A DNA stretch of 42,630 nucleotides from Oscillospiraceae bacterium (lineage in GTDB: Bacteria > Bacillota > Clostridia > Oscillospirales > Oscillospiraceae), in contig CACYLC010000008.1 of the NCBI GenBank assembly GCA_902775105.1, positions 1 to 42,630 on the forward strand. The letters run 5' to 3'. Of this stretch, positions 8,727-17,505 are shown in pieces. Under the pieces are notes generated by a model. That model was not told where the DNA came from and did not search any database. It worked only from the letters and a program-made list of their open reading frames with translations. Positions within the stretch are counted from its first letter, which is position 1. Every line of letters starts with the position of its first letter. The position numbers and the translations under genes are program-made.

Positions 8727-9188
8727 TCACGCCTCCCGATATTTGAAGTCAATGTTGGGGGTGGATTCCAGTATGTCTAAATACTTTCTGCACTCCGTCT
8801 TGGCAGCCTGCAGATCCAGATTGCGGTAGTTGCCACACTCCTTCCGGCTGGCGCCGTAGACCGGGCCTTCGTAGGCCAAAATATCCCGAAGCACCTGCTT
8901 GAGTACCCGCAGCACCTGCTGATGGTCGGCATTGCGCACCAGCAGATAGAACCCGGTCTGACAGCCCATAGGGCCAAAGTAGAGGACGTCGTCCCGCATT
9001 TCGGAGTTGCGGATCAGCGTCGCCACCATGTGCTCCACCGAATGCATAGCAAGGTCTGTCATATAGTCTCCCCTATTGGGCTTGCGGGTGCGGAGATCGT
9101 AGGTGGTCACGTCTCCGTCGATCCGGGAGATGTAGATGCCCGGCTCCAGCAGGTCGTGATCGACGGTAAAGCTGGTAATACGTTCCAT
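8727..9188 (-). CDS. luxS: S-ribosylhomocysteine lyase (AI-2 producer)
   Basis: The 153-residue LuxS converts S-ribosylhomocysteine to homocysteine and DPD, the precursor of autoinducer-2. The metal ligands H49 and H53 and catalytic E52 lie in HSVEH (49-53). The catalytic Cys is C76 in GPMGCQTGFY, and C118 in SRKECGNY is the third metal ligand. The length is normal. The ATG at 9188 is preceded by GAGGAG. An upstream in-frame reading runs back into the apt-like gene and is not needed. Placement between an adenine phosphoribosyltransferase-like gene and mtnN fits recycling of S-adenosylmethionine by-products. Confidence 0.96.
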   Translation of the reverse strand: MERITSFTVDHDLLEPGIYISRIDGDVTTYDLRTRKPNRGDYMTDLAMHSVEHMVATLIRNSEMRDDVLYFGPMGCQTGFYLLVRNADHQQVLRVLKQVLRDILAYEGPVYGASRKECGNYRNLDLQAAKTECRKYLDILESTPNIDFKYREA

Positions 9189-9198
9189 ACGGCGCTCC

Positions 9199-9750
9199 TC
9201 AGATGGGGTTGCCCTGACCGTCAAAGAGAGGCAGCGGCTCCAGATAGGTGAGGTCGTCCCGTTTCTGAGCGTCGCCCTCGGCCAAAATCGCCATTCTGCC
9301 GCAAATCTCGCCGCCGGCCTGCTCCACCAGCACCTCCAGTGCCCGGAGCGATTCGCCGGTAGAGATGACGTCATCCACAATGAGAATCCGCTTGCCCTTC
9401 ATCAGCGCTGCGTCGGCAGTGTCCAGATAGAGCTTCTGCTCCCCCTCGGTGGTGATGGACTGAACCGTGACCTCAAAGACGCCCTGCATGTAGAGCTTCG
9501 GCTTTTTCCGGGCGATAAAGTACTTGGTGTCGCCGTGCTGACGCGCCATCTCGTGGATCAGGGGGATGCCCTTGGCCTCGGCGGTGAGCAGGTAGTCGTA
9601 CTCCGGCGCCTTTTCCAGCAGCGTCCTGGCACAGGCCACTGTCAGCGGTGCGTCGCCGAAGATGATAAATGCGCCGATATACAGGTTGTCGTTCAGCTTG
9701 CACAGGGGAAGCGCCCGGTCGAGACCGGCAATGTTCATGTTGTATTCCAT
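9199..9750 (-). CDS. Phosphoribosyltransferase, probably adenine-specific (Apt-like)
   Basis: The 183-residue type I phosphoribosyltransferase has the PRPP loop ILIVDDVISTGES at 122-134 and an AEAKGIPL segment at 58-65, where Apt enzymes contact the base and pyrophosphate. Members of this Clostridia group are usually annotated as adenine phosphoribosyltransferase, which makes AMP from adenine plus PRPP. That fits its position as first gene of a unit whose MtnN releases adenine. Xanthine or other bases cannot be excluded from motifs alone. The ATG is 9 bases after GGAGG (9760-9764). LuxS follows after 10 bases. Confidence 0.8.
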   Translation of the reverse strand: MEYNMNIAGLDRALPLCKLNDNLYIGAFIIFGDAPLTVACARTLLEKAPEYDYLLTAEAKGIPLIHEMARQHGDTKYFIARKKPKLYMQGVFEVTVQSITTEGEQKLYLDTADAALMKGKRILIVDDVISTGESLRALEVLVEQAGGEICGRMAILAEGDAQKRDDLTYLEPLPLFDGQGNPI

Positions 9751-9791
9751 TTGTGTTGACCTCCAGATAGGATCAGTAATTATCCGTCCAC

Positions 9792-9820
9792 ATTATAGCG
9801 GATAGGCTGATAAAAAGCAA
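9792..9820 (-). promoter_or_regulatory. Promoter of the apt-like/luxS/mtnN/add unit
   Basis: Minus-strand TTGCTT, 17 bases, TATAAT, about 40 bases ahead of the first ATG. It is divergent from the folate-transporter promoter. Confidence 0.75.
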
Positions 9821-9869
9821 TCGGCGCAGCAGAATAATGACGTTTTTTCAGCTTTTCTTCCCTCGCCCC

Positions 9870-9897
9870 TTGCAATTTCCTCCCAATGGAATATAAT
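9870..9897 (+). promoter_or_regulatory. Promoter of the THF riboswitch-folT transcript
   Basis: TTGCAA, 16 bases, TATAAT (9892-9897). Transcription would start near 9904, a few bases before the riboswitch aptamer. Confidence 0.7.
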
Positions 9898-9917
9898 AGG
9901 GTACGCAATCAAACAAA

Positions 9918-10016
9918 GGCAGAGTAGATCGAAACGTGTAGTGCCGGCAGAACGGGGAGTTGTCCGCCGGACGAATGAGCAAGCAGTTCGCAGTGTTTCG
10001 GTCGCATCCCGCTGCC
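9918..10016 (+). ncRNA. Tetrahydrofolate (THF) riboswitch aptamer
   Basis: The stretch follows the class I THF aptamer recalled from other Clostridia. The outer stem is GGCAG (9918-9922) with CTGCC (10012-10016). A second stem is GATCGAAAC (9927-9935) with GTTTCGGTC (9995-10003). A third is CCGGC (9944-9948) with GCCGG (9966-9970). Conserved-looking strings are GAGTAGAT, TAGTG, GGGGAGTTGTC, ACGAA and GCATCCCGCT. The downstream gene is a folate-family ECF S component, the commonest THF-regulated gene. Folding was by eye; no covariance search was run. Confidence 0.85.
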
Positions 10017-10063
10017 GCATGGACAGAAGTGTGCGGGATGTATCGTTGAGATACATCCTTTTT
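10005..10063 (+). terminator. Riboswitch-controlled terminator with overlapping antiterminator
   Basis: GGATGTATC (10036-10044) and GATACATCC (10050-10058) form a 9-pair stem, loop GTTGA, followed by TTTTT. The antiterminator partner is CATCCCGC (10005-10012), a perfect complement of GCGGGATG (10033-10040). Forming it breaks the terminator. Folding of the aptamer 3' side should hold CATCCCGC and favour termination when folate is plentiful. Confidence 0.85.
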
Positions 10064-10099
10064 CTCTCTGTGTGGCACTGCCAAAAGGAGTGTATCCAC

Positions 10100-11176
10100 A
10101 TGAAAGAAAACCAAAAAATCACAACAGATCGAACGCCAAAGTCCTCGACCTTGTATCCTCACCCCTTCTCCGGCGCATATTGGAAAGACGCAGCCGCAGA
10201 ACTGAAGGATACCAGAATGCTGGTCTTTGCCGCGCTGATGATCGCCCTTCGGCTTGCCATGAAGCTGATTGCGATTCCGCTGGCGCCCGGTCTGAAGATC
10301 AACACCGCCTTTATCGCCAACGCCATCGGCGCCATGGTATTCGGCCCTGTGATGGCGGCGCTGTGCGCCGTGGTGACGGATATTCTGGGCTATCTGATGA
10401 ATCCCGAGGGCGTCTACTTTGTCCCCTTCGTTTTGACGGAGGTGGCAGGCTCCATGATTTTTGCCCTGTTTCTGTACCGGACTAAGGTCACCCCGGTTCG
10501 GGTCATGCTCAGCCGCTTCTGCATCTGCTTTTTCGTCAATGTGGCGCTGCAGACCCCTATTATGATATGGTATTACAGCCTTTACATGGACGGGGCGCCC
10601 TATGTGCTGACGATTCCCGGCATTGTGAAAAACCTGTTCATGTTCCCCATCGAGTCGGTGGTACTGACACTGATTTTATCTGCGATCATTCCGATCACAA
10701 GCCGCCTCAGGCTGACCTACGGCAGCTCCGGCGGGAAAGACCGTCTCAAATTCACGAAAAAGCAGGCGGCATTGCTTGCGGTCTTATTCGTTGTAGGCGC
10801 CGCCAGCGTCTTTGGCTACCTGAACTATCACTACAACACCACCTCCCTCAGCGCCTCATACAGCAGTGAAGAGCGGACAGCGCAGAACCATCACATGCAG
10901 GATATTCTGCTTTCCCAGACGGACGAATACAGCGATACCGTCACTGTCACCATCGTGGAATCTGCCAAGGAGAAGTTTCTGGGTAAAGACATCACCTACA
11001 CTGCGGCAGTCTACACCGTAGACGAGGGGGCAGCAAATGATCTGGAGCAATTCTGGTCCTATTCCAAGTCCCCCGCCTCCAAGGACGAAAATCTGACCCG
11101 CACTGCCACCTTTACCGCTGTTGTCGATAAGCAGACCGGAGCGGTTCTGTCCTTCGGGATCGAGCCTGAGGCATAA
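10100..11176 (+). CDS. folT: Folate-family ECF transporter S component with C-terminal extracellular extension
   Basis: The 358-residue protein begins with a FolT-like S component (about residues 38-200, five or six membrane helices, including ALRLAMKLIAIP near 49-60 and GAMVFGPVMAA near 77-87). This part binds folate and docks on a shared EcfA/A'/T module, encoded elsewhere. Past ~215 is an addition the ordinary 160-200 residue FolT lacks: a basic linker, a membrane helix at about 221-240, and a roughly 115-residue polar domain that should face outside. ATG 10100 lies 9 bases after AAAAGGAG. Expression is expected to fall when THF binds the upstream riboswitch. The role of the extension is unknown. 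Confidence 0.85.
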   Translation: MKENQKITTDRTPKSSTLYPHPFSGAYWKDAAAELKDTRMLVFAALMIALRLAMKLIAIPLAPGLKINTAFIANAIGAMVFGPVMAALCAVVTDILGYLMNPEGVYFVPFVLTEVAGSMIFALFLYRTKVTPVRVMLSRFCICFFVNVALQTPIMIWYYSLYMDGAPYVLTIPGIVKNLFMFPIESVVLTLILSAIIPITSRLRLTYGSSGGKDRLKFTKKQAALLAVLFVVGAASVFGYLNYHYNTTSLSASYSSEERTAQNHHMQDILLSQTDEYSDTVTVTIVESAKEKFLGKDITYTAAVYTVDEGAANDLEQFWSYSKSPASKDENLTRTATFTAVVDKQTGAVLSFGIEPEA

Positions 11177-11209
11177 CGTCCTTTGGTCTCCCCCCCTTTA
11201 GCACTCCCT

Positions 11210-11242
11210 CTGCCAGCCTGACACCTCAGGCTGGCAGTTTTT
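11210..11242 (+). terminator. Intrinsic terminator after folT
   Basis: CTGCCAGCCTGA and TCAGGCTGGCAG form a 12-pair stem with a CACC loop, followed by TTTTTC. Confidence 0.93.
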
Positions 11243-11292
11243 CTCTGAATGGCCATTCCGAATTGTTCACAAACTATTTATACTTTTTTGTA

Positions 11293-11321
11293 TTGACAAT
11301 CTATACCACCGGTGCTATATT
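11293..11321 (+). promoter_or_regulatory. Promoter of the hrcA-grpE-dnaK-dnaJ operon
   Basis: Consensus TTGACA (11293-11298), 17 bases, TATATT (11316-11321). The predicted start near 11328 lies inside the CIRCE operator, so HrcA binding would block initiation. Confidence 0.85.
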
Positions 11322-11325
11322 ACCT

Positions 11326-11352
11326 TTAGCACTCAGGAACATCGAGTGCTAA
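11326..11352. promoter_or_regulatory. CIRCE operator (HrcA-binding site)
   Basis: An exact match to the family consensus: TTAGCACTC, nine bases, GAGTGCTAA. It overlaps the predicted transcription start. By the known mechanism HrcA, stabilised by GroE, represses here and heat shock relieves repression. Confidence 0.97.
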
Positions 11353-11376
11353 ACACGATACAAAGAGGTGAGTGAC

Positions 11377-12471
11377 TTGGAGCTGTCAGAGCGCCGCAGA
11401 AAGATTTTGCGGGTGGTGGTGGAAAATTATATTGAGACCGCCGAGCCAATCGGCTCCAAGGCAATCGCGGAAAAAGCTGCCCTCACCTGCTCCTCTGCCA
11501 CCATCCGCAACGAGCTGGCTGCACTGGAGAAGCAGGGCTATCTGGAACAGCCCCACACCTCTGCCGGGCGCATCCCCTCCCCTCTGGGCTACCGTTTCTA
11601 TGTAAACGAGCTGATGGAGGCGCACAAGCTGTCTCTTCAGGAGACGGAGCGGATCAACGAGGCGATGAACAACAAGATGCAGGAGTTGGATCGGGTGATT
11701 GACCAGGCCGGGCGTCTGGTCAGTCAGATGACCAACTACCCTGCCTTTTCCCTCACTGCCGGCGGCAGTGAGATCACCATCACCCGGTACGATCTCCTGA
11801 TGGTGGACAGCAGCAGCTTCATCGCCGTGGTCATGACCAGTACCAACGCCGTGAAGAACAAGCTGATCCATCTTCCCACCGACATCACGGAGCCGCAACT
11901 GCAGCTTTTGAATACCCTGCTCAACACCAGCTTCACCGGCAAGAGCCTTGACCAGCTCAGCCCGGAGCTGATGCGAGTGGCGGAAAAGGCAGCGGGATCG
12001 TCCTACGGGCTGATCTCTCTGGTGGTCTCCTTTGCCATGGATGTGCTGGACGGCTTGAGCCAGGGCGCGATCCATACCTCCGGCGTGGGACACCTGCTGG
12101 AGAGTCCGGAATATCAGGACATCGGTAAAGCACACAAGCTGATGACCTACCTCTCCGGGGAGCCGGAATTTTCCCAGATGTCTCTCCCCATGCTCCAAAA
12201 CAGTGAGGAGACCAAAATCCTCATTGGCCCGGAGAACGTGGCGGAGGAGTTGAAGGACACCAGCGTGGTGCTGGCCAGCTACGACATCGGTGAGGGCATG
12301 AAGGGCGTCATCGGTGTGGTGGGCCCCACCAGAATGGATTACGCAAAGGTGACGGCAAAGCTCAGCTATCTGGCGGACAATCTCAGCCGGATGTTCAGCG
12401 CCACGCAGCCCACCGCCCTCCCCCAGCGGGAGCGTCCGGGGCTGAACCCGCCCAAAGAAGAAGACAATTAG
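11377..12471 (+). CDS. hrcA: Heat-inducible transcription repressor HrcA
   Basis: The 364-residue HrcA represses class I heat-shock genes through CIRCE. An N-terminal winged helix covers about residues 1-75: ILRVVVENYIETAEPIGSK, then CSSATIRNELAALEKQGYL as recognition region and the HTSAGRIPS wing. A GAF-like and dimerisation region follows. I chose the TTG at 11377, giving MELSERRRK as in many clostridial HrcA, with AGAGGTGA at the right distance. A GTG at 11368 would sit inside that ribosome site. It is the first gene of the operon and is autoregulated by the CIRCE 25 bases upstream. Confidence 0.95.
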   Translation: MELSERRRKILRVVVENYIETAEPIGSKAIAEKAALTCSSATIRNELAALEKQGYLEQPHTSAGRIPSPLGYRFYVNELMEAHKLSLQETERINEAMNNKMQELDRVIDQAGRLVSQMTNYPAFSLTAGGSEITITRYDLLMVDSSSFIAVVMTSTNAVKNKLIHLPTDITEPQLQLLNTLLNTSFTGKSLDQLSPELMRVAEKAAGSSYGLISLVVSFAMDVLDGLSQGAIHTSGVGHLLESPEYQDIGKAHKLMTYLSGEPEFSQMSLPMLQNSEETKILIGPENVAEELKDTSVVLASYDIGEGMKGVIGVVGPTRMDYAKVTAKLSYLADNLSRMFSATQPTALPQRERPGLNPPKEEDN

Positions 12472-12492
12472 TTCCCAAAGGAGACTTACCAT

Positions 12493-13053
12493 ATGGCAGA
12501 ACAAGAAAAAGACACCAACCTGACCGAGGAGACCCCCGAGGTCGTGGAGGAAACTCCCGTTGAGGAAACTGCTTCCCCAGCAGAGGCTGCCCCGGCAGAG
12601 CAGGAGGCCGCCTCCGATCCCGCCGGGGAGCTGAAGGCGCAATTAGCAGCCAAGGAGGATCAGCTCCTCCGTCTGGCCGCTGAGTACGACAACTTCCGCC
12701 GCCGCTCCGCCAGGGAAAAGACCGAGGCCTACTCCAAGGCCAAGGCGGACGCCGCACTGGCCTTTCTCCCCGTCTACGACAATCTGGAGCGGGCTTTGAA
12801 GCAGGGCAGCGAGGACGAGGCCTTCCTCAAGGGCGTGGAGATGACCATGAACCAGCTCATCAGTGTGCTGGACTCATTGGGTATCAAGGCCATTGAGGCC
12901 GAGGGCAAGCCCTTCGATCCCAACTTCCACAATGCGGTCATGCACATTGAGGACGAAAATCTGGGTGATAATGTCGTCGCTCAGGTGTTCCAGACCGGCT
13001 TCATCATGGGCGATAAGGTCATCCGCTTTGCCATGGTGCAGGTGGCGAATTAA
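12493..13053 (+). CDS. grpE: Nucleotide exchange factor GrpE
   Basis: The 186-residue co-chaperone releases ADP from DnaK. The first ~55 residues are very acidic and Glu/Pro/Ala-rich, a usual disordered tail. A coiled coil from about 57 (LKAQLAAKEDQLLRLAAEYD) leads to the conserved FRRRSAREK stretch. The C-terminal beta domain includes GVEMTMNQL, PNFHNAVM and the closing GFIMGDKVIRFAMVQV. AAAGGAG precedes the ATG, 21 bases after hrcA. Confidence 0.95.
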   Translation: MAEQEKDTNLTEETPEVVEETPVEETASPAEAAPAEQEAASDPAGELKAQLAAKEDQLLRLAAEYDNFRRRSAREKTEAYSKAKADAALAFLPVYDNLERALKQGSEDEAFLKGVEMTMNQLISVLDSLGIKAIEAEGKPFDPNFHNAVMHIEDENLGDNVVAQVFQTGFIMGDKVIRFAMVQVAN

Positions 13054-13170
13054 CGCCTTTTCAAAATTTCCGTTATTGGCGGGACGTCGAGGACGCCGCC
13101 CCAAGCATCACATGAACCGAGGTTTTCCCGTTCATATAAATTTGTTAAATTAAATCTTTCTTATATTTAG

Positions 13171-15036
<1,866 letters not shown>

Positions 15037-15057
15037 TCGCTCAGGCGATCATCATTG

Positions 15058-15087
15058 CAGGCGTGGCGGGATTTCCTGCCACGCCTG
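15058..15087 (+). terminator. Intercistronic hairpin between dnaK and dnaJ
   Basis: CAGGCGTGGCGGG and CCTGCCACGCCTG pair over 13 positions (one G-U) with an ATTT loop. There is no T tract, so full termination is unlikely. It could protect the dnaK 3' end or lower dnaJ expression. Confidence 0.6.
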
Positions 15088-15126
15088 ACCGACTGTCAAG
15101 GAATCGCCATAAGGATGTGAAATAAA

Positions 15127-16272
15127 ATGGCAGAGAAACGTGATTATTACGAGGTATTGGGCGTAGACCGCTCCGCCTCTGACGACGAGATCAAGCGAGC
15201 CTACCGTAAGCTGGCCAAAAAATACCACCCGGACATGAACCCCGGCGACAAAGAGGCGGAAGCCAAATTCAAAGAGGCCTACGAGGCCTACGAGGTTCTC
15301 TCCGATGAACAGAAGAAGGCTCGGTATGACCAGTTCGGCTTTGCGGGCGTCGATCCCAACTACGGAGCAGGCGCAGGCGGCTACGGCGCCGGCTTCGACG
15401 GAGACATTGACCTGGGCGACATCTTCTCCTCCTTCTTTGGGGGCGGCTTTGGCGGCGGCAGCTCCGCCCGGCGCAACGGGCCTCAGAAGGGACAGACCCT
15501 CCGTGCCTCCGTCCGCCTCACCTTTGAAGAGGCCGCCTTCGGCTGCGAAAAGGATGTGTCCGTCTCCCGCATCGAGAATTGCCCCGACTGCCACGGCAGC
15601 GGCTGCGCAGACGGCTCTTCTCCTGAGACCTGCCCCAACTGCCACGGTACCGGCGCCGTTCAGGTGCAGACCCGGACTCCCTTCGGCGTCATGGCAACCA
15701 CCCAGACCTGCGGCAGCTGCGGCGGCACCGGCAAGATCATCAAGAACCCCTGCCGCACTTGTAAGGGCAAGGGCGCCGTCCGCCGGAACAAGAAGATCTC
15801 CGTCAAATTCCCCGCCGGCATTGACGACGGTCAGGCGGTCTCCCGTGCCGGCGAGGGTCATGCCGGCCGCAACGGCGGTCCCGCCGGAGACCTGATCGTA
15901 GGTGTGGAGCTGATCCCCCACGCCTATTTTGAGCGGGAGGGCAGCGACGTGCTCTATAACCAGACCGTCTCCTTTGCCCAGGCCGCTTTGGGCGCCGAGG
16001 TGGAGATCCCCACCATCGACGGCAAGGTCAAATACTCCATACCCGCCGGCACCCAGCCTGGCTCTACCTTCCGCCTCCGGGGCAAGGGCATTCCCAATCT
16101 CCGGGGCTACGGCCGGGGCGATCAGTACGTCACTGTCGCTGTCCAGGTCCCCACAAATCTGAACGCCGCCCAGAAGGAGGCGCTGCGGGAGTTTGACGCC
16201 GCCATGAAGGGACAGAATTTCCAAGGCGACGACAAGGACAGCTTCTTCTTCGGAAAGAAAAAGAAAAAGTGA
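15127..16272 (+). CDS. dnaJ: Chaperone DnaJ (Hsp40, type I)
   Basis: The 381-residue co-chaperone stimulates DnaK ATPase and delivers clients. The J domain covers about 1-70 with HPD at 34-36. A Gly/Phe-rich region follows (about 78-112, [11 protein letters not shown] type). The four zinc-finger repeats [24 protein letters not shown] and CRTCKGKG lie at about 151-215. The client-binding beta domain comes next and the protein ends in a run of lysines. AAGGATGTG lies before the ATG. This is the last gene of the heat-shock operon. Confidence 0.97.
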   Translation: MAEKRDYYEVLGVDRSASDDEIKRAYRKLAKKYHPDMNPGDKEAEAKFKEAYEAYEVLSDEQKKARYDQFGFAGVDPNYGAGAGGYGAGFDGDIDLGDIFSSFFGGGFGGGSSARRNGPQKGQTLRASVRLTFEEAAFGCEKDVSVSRIENCPDCHGSGCADGSSPETCPNCHGTGAVQVQTRTPFGVMATTQTCGSCGGTGKIIKNPCRTCKGKGAVRRNKKISVKFPAGIDDGQAVSRAGEGHAGRNGGPAGDLIVGVELIPHAYFEREGSDVLYNQTVSFAQAALGAEVEIPTIDGKVKYSIPAGTQPGSTFRLRGKGIPNLRGYGRGDQYVTVAVQVPTNLNAAQKEALREFDAAMKGQNFQGDDKDSFFFGKKKKK

Positions 16273-16280
16273 TCTCATAC

Positions 16281-16318
16281 AGCAGGTTCCAATCTACCGG
16301 AGCCTGCTTTTCTTTTTC
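16281..16318 (+). terminator. Intrinsic terminator of the dnaK operon
   Basis: AGCAGGTTCC and GGAGCCTGCT form a 10-pair stem (one G-U), followed by a T-rich tail (TTTTCTTTTTC). Confidence 0.88.
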
Positions 16319-16480
16319 TCTAAAAAGGTTTTTTCATGCGCCGAAGGGGGTATCTGTCATCTCCATCATAATTTTTCCAGTACGAAATGCGGTGCCGACC
16401 GTTTCTTCCCTTTGAACGCCATTTGCAGTTTTTTACAGCAAGACGGGCAATCTTTCGGAATACTGCCCAGACAACAAATA

Positions 16481-16500
16481 GAGAAAATGTAAATTTTCTC
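16481..16500. promoter_or_regulatory. Perfect dyad upstream of the YheO-like regulator promoter
   Basis: GAGAAAAT-GTAA-ATTTTCTC is an exact 8-base inverted repeat, ending 10 bases before the -35 box. It is a candidate operator, possibly autoregulatory. The rest of 16319-16480 shows no coding signal and only a short GGGCA/TGCCC hairpin near 16445-16468. Confidence 0.45.
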
Positions 16501-16510
16501 CCATCTGGAC

Positions 16511-16540
16511 TTGACAGCTTTTAGACACGCCTCTTATAAT
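16511..16540 (+). promoter_or_regulatory. Promoter of the YheO-like regulator
   Basis: TTGACA (16511-16516), 18 bases, TATAAT (16535-16540). The predicted start near 16547 gives a leader of about 257 bases. Confidence 0.75.
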
Positions 16541-16578
16541 TATTGAGTATTATGAATCAAAATTGCATATTTCCTGAA

Positions 16579-16625
16579 TTATTTCATATATTCTGAAATA
16601 AATATTATATTTCACTTTTTGAAAT
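16579..16625. promoter_or_regulatory. Two A/T-rich dyads in the regulator leader
   Basis: TTATTTCA-N7-TGAAATAA (16579-16601) and ATTTCA-CTTTT-TGAAAT (16609-16625) are perfect inverted repeats sharing the half-site ATTTCA. They lie downstream of the promoter. They could be paired operator sites or RNA hairpins. Confidence 0.45.
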
Positions 16626-16680
16626 GTCATCGCCGGGAGACGTCGGCCACACAAACTACGCCGCGCCAAAAAACGCCATA

Positions 16681-16772
16681 TTATGGTCAACCGGAAGCGC
16701 TCTCCCCTCTTGGAAGAGGACTCACGTGGAATCGCATTTGGGGTCTGCTCTTTCCCGCAGTGCTGACCATAA
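16681..16772 (+). other. Structured leader element closed by a 9-base perfect inverted repeat
   Basis: TTATGGTCA (16681-16689) is exactly complementary to TGACCATAA (16764-16772), enclosing 74 bases. Inside are CCTCT-TGGA-AGAGG (16706-16719) and a CTGC/GCAG hairpin. It ends about 20 bases before the ribosome site of the YheO-like gene. I do not recognise a known riboswitch. Confidence 0.45.
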
Positions 16773-16803
16773 GTCGAACAAAGAGAGAACAGGAGGAAGG
16801 ACA

Positions 16804-17442
16804 ATGGACCGTGACGAAGCATTTGAATTTCTGAACCGCACCGCCAAAGGAATCGCTGAGACTTTCGGTTCCTCATGTGAGACGCTGGTTCACGATATGA
16901 GCATTCCCTCTCACCCTATTCTGGCCATCTACAACGGCCACATCTCCGGTCGAACCGTCGGTTCTACCATGGATATTCTGGGTAACGACACCCAGTTGGG
17001 TGAAGAGAGTCTCAAAACCGACTTTGTCAATCTGTACGCCACCACTCCATCCGGCCAGCAGATCAAAAGCTCCACCTTTCACATGATCGGCGAAGATTAC
17101 AACCTGGCCCTCGGCATCAACTTCGACTATTCCTCCCTCATCTATGCCAACCGTGTTCTGGTTGATCTGATGAGCGCCGACGCAGATCTCAAGTCCGCCA
17201 TGTGGCACAGCGGTGACAACCGGTTGGGCGAGATTTTCGAGGAGTGCCTCGCCGCCGTGGGCAAGCCTGTCTCCGCCCTGAACAAGGCCGACCGGCTGAA
17301 AATCATCGCTCTTTTGAACCAGAAGGACGCCTTCTCCTTCCGCAAATCGGTGCCCTTCGTCTCCCAGCGGCTGGGGGTATCCCGGTATACGATTTATAAA
17401 TATCTCTCTGAGCTATCCCAAGACACGTCAAGCGCTGTGTAA
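16804..17442 (+). CDS. YheO-like PAS / helix-turn-helix transcriptional regulator
   Basis: The 212-residue protein has the YheO-like PAS domain at about 10-120 (SCETLVHDMS, ILAIYNGHISGRTVGS, YNLALGINFDYSS). A C-terminal helix-turn-helix follows at about 150-212 (DRLKIIALLNQ, then VPFVSQRLGVSRYTIYKYLSEL). Such proteins are DNA-binding regulators whose PAS-like part is presumed to sense a small ligand; no ligand is established. GGAGGA precedes the ATG. It appears to be transcribed alone from a long leader with several dyads, so autoregulation is plausible. No metabolic gene is adjacent to suggest a target. Confidence 0.85.
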   Translation: MDRDEAFEFLNRTAKGIAETFGSSCETLVHDMSIPSHPILAIYNGHISGRTVGSTMDILGNDTQLGEESLKTDFVNLYATTPSGQQIKSSTFHMIGEDYNLALGINFDYSSLIYANRVLVDLMSADADLKSAMWHSGDNRLGEIFEECLAAVGKPVSALNKADRLKIIALLNQKDAFSFRKSVPFVSQRLGVSRYTIYKYLSELSQDTSSAV

Positions 17443-17470
17443 GCGTTTCGGCCGAAATTGCGCAACTTCC

Positions 17471-17499
17471 TTGACGCACCGCTCAAAATTCAGTATAGC
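17471..17499 (+). promoter_or_regulatory. Promoter of a candidate small RNA
   Basis: TTGACG (17471-17476), 17 bases, TATAGC (17494-17499). The predicted start is near 17506. It lies just after the perfect palindrome TTTCGGCCGAAA (17446-17457). Confidence 0.5.
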
Positions 17500-17505
17500 G
17501 GCCGT

